Shown one piece after another: positions 33,743 through 42,141 of a stretch of 64,000 nucleotides of DNA. Numbering within the stretch: position 1 is the first letter of the stretch; each line of letters begins with the position of its first letter. Under the pieces are notes generated by a model that was given only the letters and a program-made list of their open reading frames with translations, did not search any database and was not told the origin of the DNA. A program made the position numbers and the translations under genes. The stretch is from positions 496,001-560,000 of the forward strand of contig CBDFHW010000012.1 in NCBI GenBank assembly GCA_965247815.1, written 5' to 3'. Source of the DNA: CBDAQA01 sp965247815 (GTDB taxonomy: Bacteria > Planctomycetota > Phycisphaerae > Tepidisphaerales > Tepidisphaeraceae).

Positions 33743-36267
33743 CGCTGGTTCTGCTCCGGATAACCACGCTGTGTGACGCCGGGCTTGTCCGTGTACGGCC
33801 CGCCGTCTTGGGTCACCGCGTGGACCTCGGCGGCGATCGGCGCGCTCCGTGACTGCCAGTGCAAAGCGTGCCGTGCGGCATCCGACTCGTCCGCGGCCAG
33901 CACGCCGTACCGAATGTCGTAGGCCGTCCATCGCTCCTGCCCCGGCATGGCCGACCCGCTCCGGGGCCATCGCACGTCGAGCGGTTGCGATACGTCGACC
34001 CAGTAATGTTTCAGTTCCGCGATCTTCTCTATACCGGCCCGCGCTTCGTCCCAGAATTCGACGGGCGTCAGGCCCGACGACAACAGTCGGTCCTGCACCC
34101 GAAGTCGCGCCGGGTCGTCCGCGGGCAGGATTCCCGCCGCCGCCCAGAGCCGGGTCAAGCAGCCGACGATGCCGGCGCGGGACAAATAGTTGACGATTCC
34201 CAGCGGCGGTTCGACGGCCGCGTCGATGTGTTTGCGCACCCCGGCGACGTCGTGCAACCCCGCCGCTGCCGCGGCGCGGATCGTGTGCACGTGCAGCGCG
34301 GTCGGCATCTTGATCAATAGCGCTTCGAGCTCGATGGCGGCGTTCGCCTTTTCGTACTCGTTCAGGCTCAGCAGCGCGATCGACCGGTAGTATTCGACCC
34401 ACCGCCGTTCGGGTTCCAGCTCGGAAAGCTTGGTCAGGTACGTGAGCGCGGACTCGTATTTTCCCAGCGACGTGGCCGACAGCCCGGCTTTCCAGAGCAC
34501 TTCGGGGTCGACCGTCCCTTCCCGCAGGCACAGGTCGAGCACGGTGAGTCCGTCGGTCGCGCGGTCGGTCCGGCCGAACAGGTCAGACAATTGAATGGCC
34601 ACGAACGCATTCGCGCGGTCGAGCCGGAACGCCCGCGCGAGGCACCGCTCGGCTTCGCCTTCGTTGTCGTTGTTGAGATAGAACAGCCCGGCCCGGGCGA
34701 ACGCGCCGGGCTGGTCGGAAGCGGAATCCATTGCCTGCCGGAACAGTTTTTCCAGGTCTTTCAACTGGATGGTCGTGGCCGCGGTCGACTTTTCTTTGGT
34801 CCGCAGTTGATCGCCGAGCGAAGCGAGCAGACTCAGGACGCCCGCGTGCCGTGCGTGAGGCGCCGCCACCGCAAGGGCCCACCGCCAGGCGTCGGCTTCG
34901 GGGAGTTCACCGCGCGATAAAAACGCCAGCAGGTGAAGGAACTTCGCCGCATCCTCTGGACTCTGAATCCGTCCCGGCGGGATTGCCAGCACCTCGCGGG
35001 TGATCGGCGACACGTCCGGTGTTTCCAATTGGAGCTGTTCCTGCAACGCCTCGGCCAGCCGATCAAACACCGGCTCGATGTCGCTCGGCGGTTTTATTTC
35101 AGGTGTCGGCGGAACGACCGGCAGCGCATGCGATTGCTGCGACATCACCGGCTCGAGCGTCGGCACCGGGGCCGGCACGGTCGCGTCATCCCGCAGTCGC
35201 TTCAACCGGTTCAAGGTCAAATAATCTTGAGCGGTTTTCGCTTTTTCTTCCAACGGTTTGGCGAGGGCGGTCGCGCGGTCGAGTTGCCCGGCGAGCCGGT
35301 ACACGGCAACGAGCCGCAGGCGCGTTTCGAACCAGTTGTCCAGGCAATTCAGCTCGGTCAGCCGCTTGTCCCACCGGGTCAGGACCTCGATCGACGACGC
35401 ATGGTTTCCTTCGCACGCGGCGGTGGTCGCCTTCAGCAGGTCGTCACGCCAGTCCTGTGACGCGTCCTCGTCCGGTGTCGCGGGTTCGACGTTCAGGGCA
35501 TTCGCGGCGTCCGCCCAGTCAGGCCGGCGGGCGAGTTCTGCGGCCTGCAGCATGACCCACTTCGCCTGCCGCTGCGCGATGAGCGTGTTGTGGTAGGTCT
35601 TGCCGAGCTCGAACGCGCGGACGGCGGCGTCGTAGGCGGCCCGGTAGTCGCCGGTGACGAGATAGATTTCAGATTCATCCTGCGCCCCGACGAACCGGCG
35701 GTCGTCGCCTTGGCGGGACGGCGGGCGTGACGCGTTGCCCTGCGCGTGGTGGAGCGCCATCGGCAAATCATCCGCGGCTTTGAATACCTGCGTGGCGTAC
35801 TCGCGGAAGCAGGTGATGCAACGCAATTTGCCGGTCCGGCGACAGACCGCGATCCCGTCGGCGATGCACGACTGCATGCCTTCGCTGTTGTACCCCTGCA
35901 GGTGGGCCGTCGCCGTCGCGAGGTTGTCGTACGAACAGGCGGTCATCCATTGCACGGTGTATTCGTACTCGCTTTCGTCGTAATCGCCTTGAAAATTTCG
36001 CGCGTTGTCGGCGCTCTCGAGCAGCGCGATGTTCTGCACCGCCGCCTCACGGCCGACCTCGAACTCCAGCGTGGACTGCGCCAAATTCATGATGTGAAAG
36101 TTCGCCTGCAAGAGCGGGAGCAATCGGTGCTCGGTCCGGGCGGTCCGCCGGGTTTCTGAAGCGGCGCGCATGGCCGATCGCGCGAGGCATTTTTCGCGAA
36201 GGGTCGAAACCTCAGCCAACTGCTGCTCGAGACGGGCGTCCTGATTTTGGTCGTCGGAAGAACTCAT
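33739..36267 (-). CDS. Large TPR-repeat protein
   Basis: An 842-residue soluble protein made mostly of helical repeats. ATG 36267 (MSSSDDQNQDARLEQQL) is preferred over an upstream frame without similarity. TPR-like units are clearest at about 540-690: GAFARAGLFYLNNDNEGEAE, RCLARAFRLDRANAFVAIQL, then DLFGRTDRATDGLTVLDLCL and LWKAGLSATSLGKYESALTY. The middle (about 370-420) is a Pro-rich linker. No catalytic domain, signal peptide or membrane segment is visible. It probably acts as a scaffold. The next upstream gene on this strand is a 54-residue membrane protein, 61 bases away. Confidence 0.75.
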   Translation of the reverse strand: MSSSDDQNQDARLEQQLAEVSTLREKCLARSAMRAASETRRTARTEHRLLPLLQANFHIMNLAQSTLEFEVGREAAVQNIALLESADNARNFQGDYDESEYEYTVQWMTACSYDNLATATAHLQGYNSEGMQSCIADGIAVCRRTGKLRCITCFREYATQVFKAADDLPMALHHAQGNASRPPSRQGDDRRFVGAQDESEIYLVTGDYRAAYDAAVRAFELGKTYHNTLIAQRQAKWVMLQAAELARRPDWADAANALNVEPATPDEDASQDWRDDLLKATTAACEGNHASSIEVLTRWDKRLTELNCLDNWFETRLRLVAVYRLAGQLDRATALAKPLEEKAKTAQDYLTLNRLKRLRDDATVPAPVPTLEPVMSQQSHALPVVPPTPEIKPPSDIEPVFDRLAEALQEQLQLETPDVSPITREVLAIPPGRIQSPEDAAKFLHLLAFLSRGELPEADAWRWALAVAAPHARHAGVLSLLASLGDQLRTKEKSTAATTIQLKDLEKLFRQAMDSASDQPGAFARAGLFYLNNDNEGEAERCLARAFRLDRANAFVAIQLSDLFGRTDRATDGLTVLDLCLREGTVDPEVLWKAGLSATSLGKYESALTYLTKLSELEPERRWVEYYRSIALLSLNEYEKANAAIELEALLIKMPTALHVHTIRAAAAAGLHDVAGVRKHIDAAVEPPLGIVNYLSRAGIVGCLTRLWAAAGILPADDPARLRVQDRLLSSGLTPVEFWDEARAGIEKIAELKHYWVDVSQPLDVRWPRSGSAMPGQERWTAYDIRYGVLAADESDAARHALHWQSRSAPIAAEVHAVTQDGGPYTDKPGVTQRGYPEQNQR

Positions 36268-36328
36268 GGGAGCATTTTGTAGTGAAAGACAAAGAAGTTG
36301 TAGCCCGTGTTTCGAGTCCCCGGCCGAT

Positions 36329-36493
36329 TCACCGCGCGACATGCATCGCGTCTTTATCGATAAACCAGATCGAGACCGACGCGAGCGCGGCGAGCAGAAA
36401 ATAAGCCAGCAATATCGCCCAGACCGGCCAGGGCTTTCGCGGCCGGACGTCGGCGGGGGCGGTGCCGTTGTGGTCGGGCGGAGTCTCGCTCAT
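36329..36493 (-). CDS. 54-residue single-pass membrane protein
   Basis: A short gene whose ATG (36493) overlaps the stop of the lipoprotein hydrolase gene as ATGA. The product starts MSETPPDHNGTAPADVRPRK, then has one membrane helix, PWPVWAILLAYFLLAALASV, and ends SIWFIDKDAMHVAR. The Pro/Arg-rich head is probably cytoplasmic. Exact overlap and a clean single helix support it as a real gene. No family is known to me. It probably works with the hydrolase encoded just before it. Confidence 0.65.
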   Translation of the reverse strand: MSETPPDHNGTAPADVRPRKPWPVWAILLAYFLLAALASVSIWFIDKDAMHVAR

Positions 36494-37374
36494 TGAGTCA
36501 CCCCCTTGGCGGTAAGCGGTTGGGTCGTCGGCAGCGTTCCAGTCATCAGCAGCGGCGCGAGCGCGACGCGGGCGAATTTCCGGGTCATGGGTCCGATGTG
36601 GTCGCCGGTGTTGTCGAGATAGACCCAGCTGCGGTCGTACGGCTCTGACACGAGTTTGGCGTACTGCCCGGCGTCGGCGCCCGGGGGCGGGTCGAATCCG
36701 ACCCGGCCGGCCGCGTCGGTTTTTACGCCGTCGATCGTCCCCAGCAACCTGCACCCGAACCCGAGCACCGGATCATCCAGACTGGAAAAAACATACAGCC
36801 GCCCGGACACGTGCCGCAGCGCTTTCGACAAATCATATTTCGGTGACAACGCCGGCGCGAGCATCAGCAGCGTGTCGATCTTCACCCGGTCGGGCAGGTC
36901 TTCCAGCGCCCAGACGGCAATGCCGGCGCCGCCGCTGTGGGAGGTAATGATGATTCGCGCTGCCGGGTCGGCGTCGAACCGCTCGGTTAATTTCTCCGCC
37001 ACGATCTTCGCCTGGTGCTTGTTACGCACGAGACCGAGCAGCGATTTCAGGCCCGCGTCTTCGCCGGTCCAGTCGTAGAACTGCACCTCGCCGGTGAACC
37101 CGCCCTGCTGCAGCCCGCGGGTCATCCCCCGGTCGAGGTTTCGGACGCCGCCGATGCCGGGAAGATGCAGCAATAAAACCGGTAAACTTTTGACCGGCTT
37201 GATCGATGTCACCGATGCGATCGGCATCACCGCAATCGGTTGCGACGCCGGGACCGCGAGCACCGCCGGGCGGACCTCGCGCGGAGCCGAACACCCGGCA
37301 CACGGTAACGCGCAGGCGATGAGGGACGGGACCACCACTCGAAACACATTGATAAACGAACGGCCCAACTGCAT
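36490..37374 (-). CDS. Lipoprotein with alpha/beta-hydrolase fold
   Basis: A 294-residue protein. The signal peptide ends in LPCAGC, a lipobox (Cys28). The alpha/beta-hydrolase core shows the oxyanion region LLLHLPGIGGVRNLDRGM, the nucleophile elbow ITSHSGGAG (Ser in SHSGG) and a C-terminal TGDHIGPM with the likely catalytic His. The acidic residue is probably in SSLDDPVLGFG. This gives a complete Ser-Asp-His set, so an esterase or lipase at the envelope is likely. TATAAT lies only six bases before the ATG, with no Shine-Dalgarno. It is coupled to the 54-residue membrane protein. Confidence 0.82.
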   Translation of the reverse strand: MQLGRSFINVFRVVVPSLIACALPCAGCSAPREVRPAVLAVPASQPIAVMPIASVTSIKPVKSLPVLLLHLPGIGGVRNLDRGMTRGLQQGGFTGEVQFYDWTGEDAGLKSLLGLVRNKHQAKIVAEKLTERFDADPAARIIITSHSGGAGIAVWALEDLPDRVKIDTLLMLAPALSPKYDLSKALRHVSGRLYVFSSLDDPVLGFGCRLLGTIDGVKTDAAGRVGFDPPPGADAGQYAKLVSEPYDRSWVYLDNTGDHIGPMTRKFARVALAPLLMTGTLPTTQPLTAKGVTQ

Positions 37375-37380
37375 GCGGGC

Positions 37381-37386
37381 ATTATA
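37381..37386 (-). promoter_or_regulatory. Consensus -10 TATAAT before the hydrolase gene
   Basis: A perfect TATAAT on the minus strand is followed by six bases (GCCCGC) and the ATG at 37374. Transcription would begin at or within the start codon. No good -35 hexamer is visible. Confidence 0.6.
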
Positions 37387-37516
37387 TCTTTGATCTTCGT
37401 CCGTCGCGGATCCGCGTCCAATTTCTATTTACCCCCCGGTGTCGGGCAAGTATGCTCCCGCTCGCTTTCGCAGCGTGCCTACGACCAACCGCCGTGGGCA
37501 GTCCAGCCAAGGCACA

Positions 37517-38971
37517 ATGCCTATGACTTCGCGCTCACTTCGCCGACTGTTGCTGATCAGCATCACCGTCCTTTTGTTTCCAGCAATCGCCGGGGCGCAA
37601 ACCGTTGAGGCGCCGATCCCCGCGCACGGCACGATCGGCGAGCGGGCCCATTCGCTGCTGGGGCTGGCGGTGTTCATCCTGCTCGCCTGGGGCATCGGCC
37701 GGGCGACCGGGGCAAAAGCCGATATTCCGAAACGGACCGTCTTCTGGGGCATCGCGCTACAGTTCGTCTTCGGGGCGATCGTGGTGTGGAACCGGTGGTT
37801 CCTGATCGCGATCAATGCAGCCGTCGACGCGTTGTTGGGATTCACGCTCCAGGGCGCGAAACTGGTGTTCGGCGACCTCGCCACCCAGCAGGGGCCGGCC
37901 GTCACTGACGCGGCCGGGCACGTGGTCGGGTACGCGCAAAACGTGGGGTATTTTGCCTTCTTCGTGATGCCGACGATCGTGTTCTTCTCCTGCCTGACGG
38001 CCGTCGCGTACCACTCGGGGGTCATGCAATACATCGTTCAGGGCTTCGCGTGGATCATGTCCAAATCGATGGGCACCAGCGGGGCCGAGACGCTTTCGTC
38101 GGCGGCCAATATTTTCGTCGGACAGACCGAAGCGCCGCTGATGGTCAAACCGTTCGTCGCGGTGGCGACCAACAGCGAACTGATGGCGATCATGGTCGGC
38201 GGGTTCGCGAACATCGCGTCGGGCGTGCTGGGGTTGTATACGCTGTGGCTGAAACCGTTCGTCCACGACGCGGCCGGGCATCTCGCGGCGGCGTGCCTGA
38301 TCACCGCACCGGGCAGCCTGCTGGTGGCGAAGCTGCTGGTGCCCGAGACCGAAAAACCGACCACGGCCGCTGGAGTGGAATTCAAGGTCGAGCGGATCGA
38401 CGCGAACCTGGTCGACGCTGCCGCGCGGGGAACCACCGACGGGCTGGGGCTGGCGATCAATGTCGGCGCGATGCTGATTTCGTTCACGGCCCTGGTGGCG
38501 CTGTTCAACGGGCTGCTAAGCGCCTGGTTCGGCTACACGCCGCTAGCGCATCTACTTGCAAGCTATCACTTCTTCATTCACCTGCCGGAACTGCCGACGC
38601 TGACGCTCGAAGACATGCTCGGCGCGGTCTTCCGCCCCTTCGCGTGGCTTTGCGGTATCTCGTGGAGTGAATCCAAATCGGTCGGGTCTCTGCTGGGAAT
38701 CAAAACGGTGCTGAACGAACTGATCGCGTACGAACACATGCGCGACCAGCTGACGACCGACCCGGCGTCGCTGTCGCCGCGAAGCCGACTGCTGGCCACT
38801 TACGCGCTGTGCGGGTTTGCGAATTTCGCCAGTGTGGGGATTCAGGTCGGGGGCATCAGTTCGCTCGCGCCGACCCGCAGGGCGGACCTGTCGCGGATCG
38901 GGCTGCTGGCGATGGTCGGGGGGGCGATCGCTTCGCTGATGGCCGCGTGCGTGATCGGCATTCTTTACTGA
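37517..38971 (+). CDS. Concentrative nucleoside transporter (NupC/CNT family)
   Basis: A 484-residue inner-membrane transporter that takes up nucleosides with sodium or protons. The CNT core is clear: FFVMPTIVFFSCLTAVAYHS, IVQGFAWIMSKSMGTSGAET, the family signature SSAANIFVGQTEAPLMVKPF, then VGGFANIASGVLGLY and the late LATYALCGFANFASVGIQVG. An additional N-terminal signal-like segment (LLLISITVLLFPAIAGAQ) precedes the usual first helix. ATG 37517 is chosen to begin at it. TATGCT at about 37451 could be the -10 site. The end overlaps the convergent HSP90-like gene by 7 bases. Confidence 0.92.
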   Translation: MPMTSRSLRRLLLISITVLLFPAIAGAQTVEAPIPAHGTIGERAHSLLGLAVFILLAWGIGRATGAKADIPKRTVFWGIALQFVFGAIVVWNRWFLIAINAAVDALLGFTLQGAKLVFGDLATQQGPAVTDAAGHVVGYAQNVGYFAFFVMPTIVFFSCLTAVAYHSGVMQYIVQGFAWIMSKSMGTSGAETLSSAANIFVGQTEAPLMVKPFVAVATNSELMAIMVGGFANIASGVLGLYTLWLKPFVHDAAGHLAAACLITAPGSLLVAKLLVPETEKPTTAAGVEFKVERIDANLVDAAARGTTDGLGLAINVGAMLISFTALVALFNGLLSAWFGYTPLAHLLASYHFFIHLPELPTLTLEDMLGAVFRPFAWLCGISWSESKSVGSLLGIKTVLNELIAYEHMRDQLTTDPASLSPRSRLLATYALCGFANFASVGIQVGGISSLAPTRRADLSRIGLLAMVGGAIASLMAACVIGILY

Positions 38972-40854
38972 CCGCGCGTCCCTAATACGTCCGCGATCCA
39001 TTCCAGATCCTCGCCTTGATTCCGTCGGGCTTCGGCGGTCATGGTCGCGCCGGCGGTCGACAGGGCGTTGATCACCAATAACCGCAGCACGCTGGCCAGC
39101 GGGTGCGATGTTTTTTGCGCCATCGCGCGGGCGACCAGCGGGTGCCGGCGGTTCAGCAGTACTTCGTTGCTGGCCTTGGTCGCCGGGCCGCCGCTTAGGT
39201 GCGTGTCGATCATCCGTTGGAACCCGGCCGGGACCTGGCCGGTTTTTTTGATCTCGTCGAACGACTGAATCAGTTCCCGCCGTTCGTTCAGGAAAGCCAT
39301 CACCGGTGTTTTCGGGTCGAACGACGCGAGGAAGATGGTCGCGTTGCCGGTCCCCAGAAACGTTTGCCAGTCGTCGGGTGCCGGTTCCATGTCGGTGACC
39401 CCCAGCACGGTTCGCGCGAACTGCGGCGACGACGCGCTGGCGGGTCGAAGATCGATCCGGCTGTGGGCGGCCGAAGCAGACGAAGCGTTAACGGCGTCGG
39501 CGGCCATCGCAGCCAGCAGCGATTCCTCGAACGTCCGCACGGCGTGCACGCACGGCGCGGCCTGACCGGTGAAAACAGTCTCCGCCCACCGTTCCTGTCG
39601 GCGGTCGACGTTGAACCAGATCACCGAGCCGGCTTCGGATTCGAACAACGGGTCGGCGGCACTTTTGGCCAGGATCGCGTCGAACGTCAGCGGGCCCTGC
39701 GTGGTGGAGAACGTGTAGGTCTTGCGGAGCAGCGCCCGCAGCCGGGCGTTGGAGATCGCCGCCCCGGCCAGCGAATACCGGTGCCAGACAATCACCCCCG
39801 CCAGCCTTGCCGGATCGGTTGTAGCCAACGATTCGAAATGCCGGAACAGCAGCGATTCGATCGCACCTTTCGCCTGCTGAAACGTCTCGTCGCGGACCAG
39901 GTCTTCCCGGCTCGCGGTGGGCGAGCAGCCGTTCAGTTCAAGCACGCCGCGCAGAAACGAAGCCCATTTCGGGAGCAATCCGCGGATGTCGCGGGAGACG
40001 ACCATCCGCCGGGCGGTCACGGTGACGACCGCTTCCCCGGAAAAGCCCGGCGTCCGGGACGGCGTCACGTACAACGCCCCGGCGATCGGCACCGGGTGCT
40101 CGGTGCGAATCGAAATCACGTCGAGCGGTTCTTCCTGGAAAAATTCCGACAGCTCGATCTCGATCGCCTCGCGGTCGGGCGTCGGGTCGAACCAGGTCGC
40201 GTTGATCAGGTTCGCGCGGGTCGGCTGGCGGTTGATGAAGATCGGCACCTGCAGGAAGTCGGCGTATTCTTTCACGGCCGCGGCGAGCAGCGATTCGTCC
40301 GACGCCAGCGCGTGGTGTTCGGGTTTCAGGTGCAGCGTGATCGTGGTTCCGGGCTCGACGCGGTCGCTGCTCGATAATTCGATGTCCGACCCGGGACCGG
40401 CCTCCCACCGGACCGCGGGCGAGCCGTCGGCTTTCCGGGTCTCGACCACCAACCGGCCGGCGAGCAGGAACGCGCTGAACAGCCCGACCCCGAACTGCCC
40501 GATCAGCGAATCGGCATCCCCCGCGACGGCAGTCATCCCCCCGCCGCGGGCGGCGCGCTTGATCAACCCGGTGATCCCGACGCCCAGTGTGCCGAGGTAT
40601 CGTTCGGCTTCGTCTTCGTTCAGACCGATGCCGTCGTCGGTAAAACTGAGCGTATGCGCGGCGGGGTCCTGCACCAGATCGAGCCGGCCTTTGAAGGACA
40701 GGTCTCGGCTGCGGCGGCGGACGACCGCGTCGTGGCCGTTCTGAATCAGTTCCCGCACCGGCGTGGTCGACCGGCTGTAGAGCGACGAGCCCATGATCTC
40801 GATGATCCCGGCGACGTCGACTCTGAACGGAATGCGGCGGGTCCAGTGGTTCAA
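38965..40854 (-). CDS. HSP90/HtpG-like ATPase
   Basis: A 629-residue protein with the GHKL ATPase domain of HSP90. Motifs are LYSRSTTPVRELIQNGHDAV (HSP90 has ELISNAxDA), FTDDGIGLNEDEAERYLGTL and LIGQFGVGLFSAFLLAGRLV. The middle domain has DIRGLLPKWASFLRGVLELN (HSP90: LLPxWLRFxxGVVDS) and LNGCSPTASREDLVRDETFQ. The C-terminal part (about 430-629) is weakly similar to canonical HtpG. This looks like the divergent HSP90-like group rather than housekeeping HtpG. It has no obvious co-chaperone neighbour. The likely role is ATP-driven protein remodelling with an unknown client. Confidence 0.85.
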   Translation of the reverse strand: MNHWTRRIPFRVDVAGIIEIMGSSLYSRSTTPVRELIQNGHDAVVRRRSRDLSFKGRLDLVQDPAAHTLSFTDDGIGLNEDEAERYLGTLGVGITGLIKRAARGGGMTAVAGDADSLIGQFGVGLFSAFLLAGRLVVETRKADGSPAVRWEAGPGSDIELSSSDRVEPGTTITLHLKPEHHALASDESLLAAAVKEYADFLQVPIFINRQPTRANLINATWFDPTPDREAIEIELSEFFQEEPLDVISIRTEHPVPIAGALYVTPSRTPGFSGEAVVTVTARRMVVSRDIRGLLPKWASFLRGVLELNGCSPTASREDLVRDETFQQAKGAIESLLFRHFESLATTDPARLAGVIVWHRYSLAGAAISNARLRALLRKTYTFSTTQGPLTFDAILAKSAADPLFESEAGSVIWFNVDRRQERWAETVFTGQAAPCVHAVRTFEESLLAAMAADAVNASSASAAHSRIDLRPASASSPQFARTVLGVTDMEPAPDDWQTFLGTGNATIFLASFDPKTPVMAFLNERRELIQSFDEIKKTGQVPAGFQRMIDTHLSGGPATKASNEVLLNRRHPLVARAMAQKTSHPLASVLRLLVINALSTAGATMTAEARRNQGEDLEWIADVLGTRGQ

Positions 40855-40949
40855 CTGAGGTTCCTTTTCGCGGCCTGCCGTCCGGGTCGGTTGCGCGACC
40901 CCGGGGGGAACTTTTCAAGACGGCAGTTTCGTCGCCGATGATATCCGGC

Positions 40950-40955
40950 TACTAT
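40950..40955 (+). promoter_or_regulatory. -10-like TACTAT before the DUF3467 gene
   Basis: TACTAT is followed by six bases (TCGAGC) and GTG 40962. This favours the GTG over the upstream ATG at 40938, which would lie upstream of the expected transcription start. Confidence 0.5.
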
Positions 40956-40961
40956 TCGAGC

Positions 40962-41531
40962 GTGACTGAAGATCCAAATAAACCGTCCGATCCGTCTCCC
41001 GACAAGCCCCAGACCGATACGTTCAACCATTCACCGGTCGCGGCGCGAGTTCCGGAGAAAGTCGCCAAGGGGCTGTTCTGCACCGGGCAGGTGATTTTAG
41101 ACAGCCCCAAGGAATTCGTAATCGACTTCCTGCAGGGGCTGACCCGGCCGTACCAGGTGGTGTCGCGGGTGGTGCTGACCCCGCAGACGGTATCCGAGCT
41201 GGCCGACGCGCTGACAAAGAACGTCGAGATGTACACCAAGCAGTTCGGCCCGCCGCCGCCGGTGCCCGGCCCGGTCCCCAAGAACCGGCCCACGCTGCAG
41301 GAGATTTACGAGAACTTCCGTTTGCCGGAAGATCTGATGAGCGGCACGTACGCCAATTCGGTCATGATCGGGCACTCACCGACCGAATTTTTCATGGACT
41401 TCATCAGCGGTTTTTATCCGACGTCCGCGGTGGCGGCCCGCATCTTCATGCCGGCCCCGCAGATCCCGAAGTTTTTGACCGCACTCACCGCCAGCCTGGA
41501 GCAGCACCGCCAGCGGTATCGGAAGGAATGA
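40962..41531 (+). CDS. Tandem DUF3467 protein
   Basis: A 189-residue protein with two DUF3467-like units. Unit 1 (about 25-95): KGLFCTGQVILDSPKEFVID, FLQGLTRPYQVVSRVVLTPQ, VSELADALTKNVEMY. Unit 2 (about 115-188): LMSGTYANSVMIGHSPTEFF, MDFISGFYPTSAVAARIFM, IPKFLTALTASLEQH. Single-unit DUF3467 proteins are usually about 100 residues. The units match in order (N.V.I..SP.EF..DF..G, then P.....L..AL....), so this is a duplication and fusion. A Pro-rich linker (GPPPPVPGPVPK) separates them. The GTG start is supported by a -10-like element. A clear terminator follows. Function unknown. Confidence 0.8.
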   Translation: MTEDPNKPSDPSPDKPQTDTFNHSPVAARVPEKVAKGLFCTGQVILDSPKEFVIDFLQGLTRPYQVVSRVVLTPQTVSELADALTKNVEMYTKQFGPPPPVPGPVPKNRPTLQEIYENFRLPEDLMSGTYANSVMIGHSPTEFFMDFISGFYPTSAVAARIFMPAPQIPKFLTALTASLEQHRQRYRKE

Positions 41532-41561
41532 GCGGTCGGAAACGACGCTAAAAAAATTAAG

Positions 41562-41597
41562 CCGCGGGATGAAATATCGTCCCGCGGTTTTTGTTTA
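41562..41597 (+). terminator. Intrinsic terminator after the DUF3467 gene
   Basis: CCGCGGGA pairs with TCCCGCGG across a 10-base loop, preceded by an A-run and followed by TTTTTGTTT. The T-run merges into the next GTTTAGCGG element. Confidence 0.85.
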
Positions 41598-41665
41598 GCG
41601 GTCGCCCGCAGGGGCACGAGTGACGTTATCCACGCCGAGCGCGCCCTTCGAGGCAGCCGCTAAAC
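41593..41665. repeat. GTTTAGCGG-family palindromic element, copy 5
   Basis: GTTTAGCGGTCGCCCGCAGG faces GCCCTTCGAGGCAGCCGCTA, followed by AAC. The inner stem is partly degraded (GCCCTTCGAGGC). It lies 21 bases from the stop of the minus-strand membrane-protein gene. Confidence 0.88.
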
Positions 41666-41686
41666 CGTCGGCGTTTCCAAGCGTTT

Positions 41687-42016
41687 TTACCGCGCGGCTT
41701 TCGGTCGCCCGCCCGGGCGTGGGAGCCAGCCGCGGACGGCGATCGCCAGCCAGAGCCCTGGGATGATCAGGAAGTAACCGATAAACTGCCGGAATTCGTA
41801 GAATTTTGTTTGAGTGCGAATATCCGCCGACCCATTTTCGTGAACTGTTATTGCGACCCGGCCGGACTGTGACAGGAAATGCGACTGGGTCTGGCCGGTC
41901 GCGCCGAGCGAGAACTGGTCGACGTGCCCGTGGTTGCTTCGCCACCAGTAAACCAGCAGCGCTCCGCAGAGCAGCAGGGAAACGATGGCCATTGATGCGA
42001 GAAGTCGTTTGAGCAC
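41687..42016 (-). CDS. Small two-pass membrane protein
   Basis: A 109-residue protein beginning at GTG 42016, with TAAGAT six bases before. Helix 1 is LLASMAIVSLLLCGALLVYW. The middle (FSLGATGQTQSHFLSQSGRV, AITVHENGSADIRTQ) is beta-rich and probably outside the membrane. Helix 2 is FIGYFLIIPGLWLAIAVRGW, with a basic Pro/Arg tail. Such small proteins recur in planctomycete genomes, but I know no function. Confidence 0.7.
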   Translation of the reverse strand: MLKRLLASMAIVSLLLCGALLVYWWRSNHGHVDQFSLGATGQTQSHFLSQSGRVAITVHENGSADIRTQTKFYEFRQFIGYFLIIPGLWLAIAVRGWLPRPGGRPKAAR

Positions 42017-42022
42017 GGACTT

Positions 42023-42028
42023 ATCTTA
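42023..42028 (-). promoter_or_regulatory. -10-like TAAGAT before the small membrane protein gene
   Basis: On the minus strand GCTAAGAT is followed by six bases (AAGTCC) and GTG 42016. The spacing suggests a leaderless transcript. Confidence 0.5.
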
Positions 42029-42141
42029 GCGCTGATTGTGCAAAGATAAATCCAATCGACAAAAGCCGACGGGCGTGCGTCATAGCCGGTGGGGCCGGTA
42101 TCATTGGTGACAGATTCGAGAGACCCCGATCGGAGGACGAC

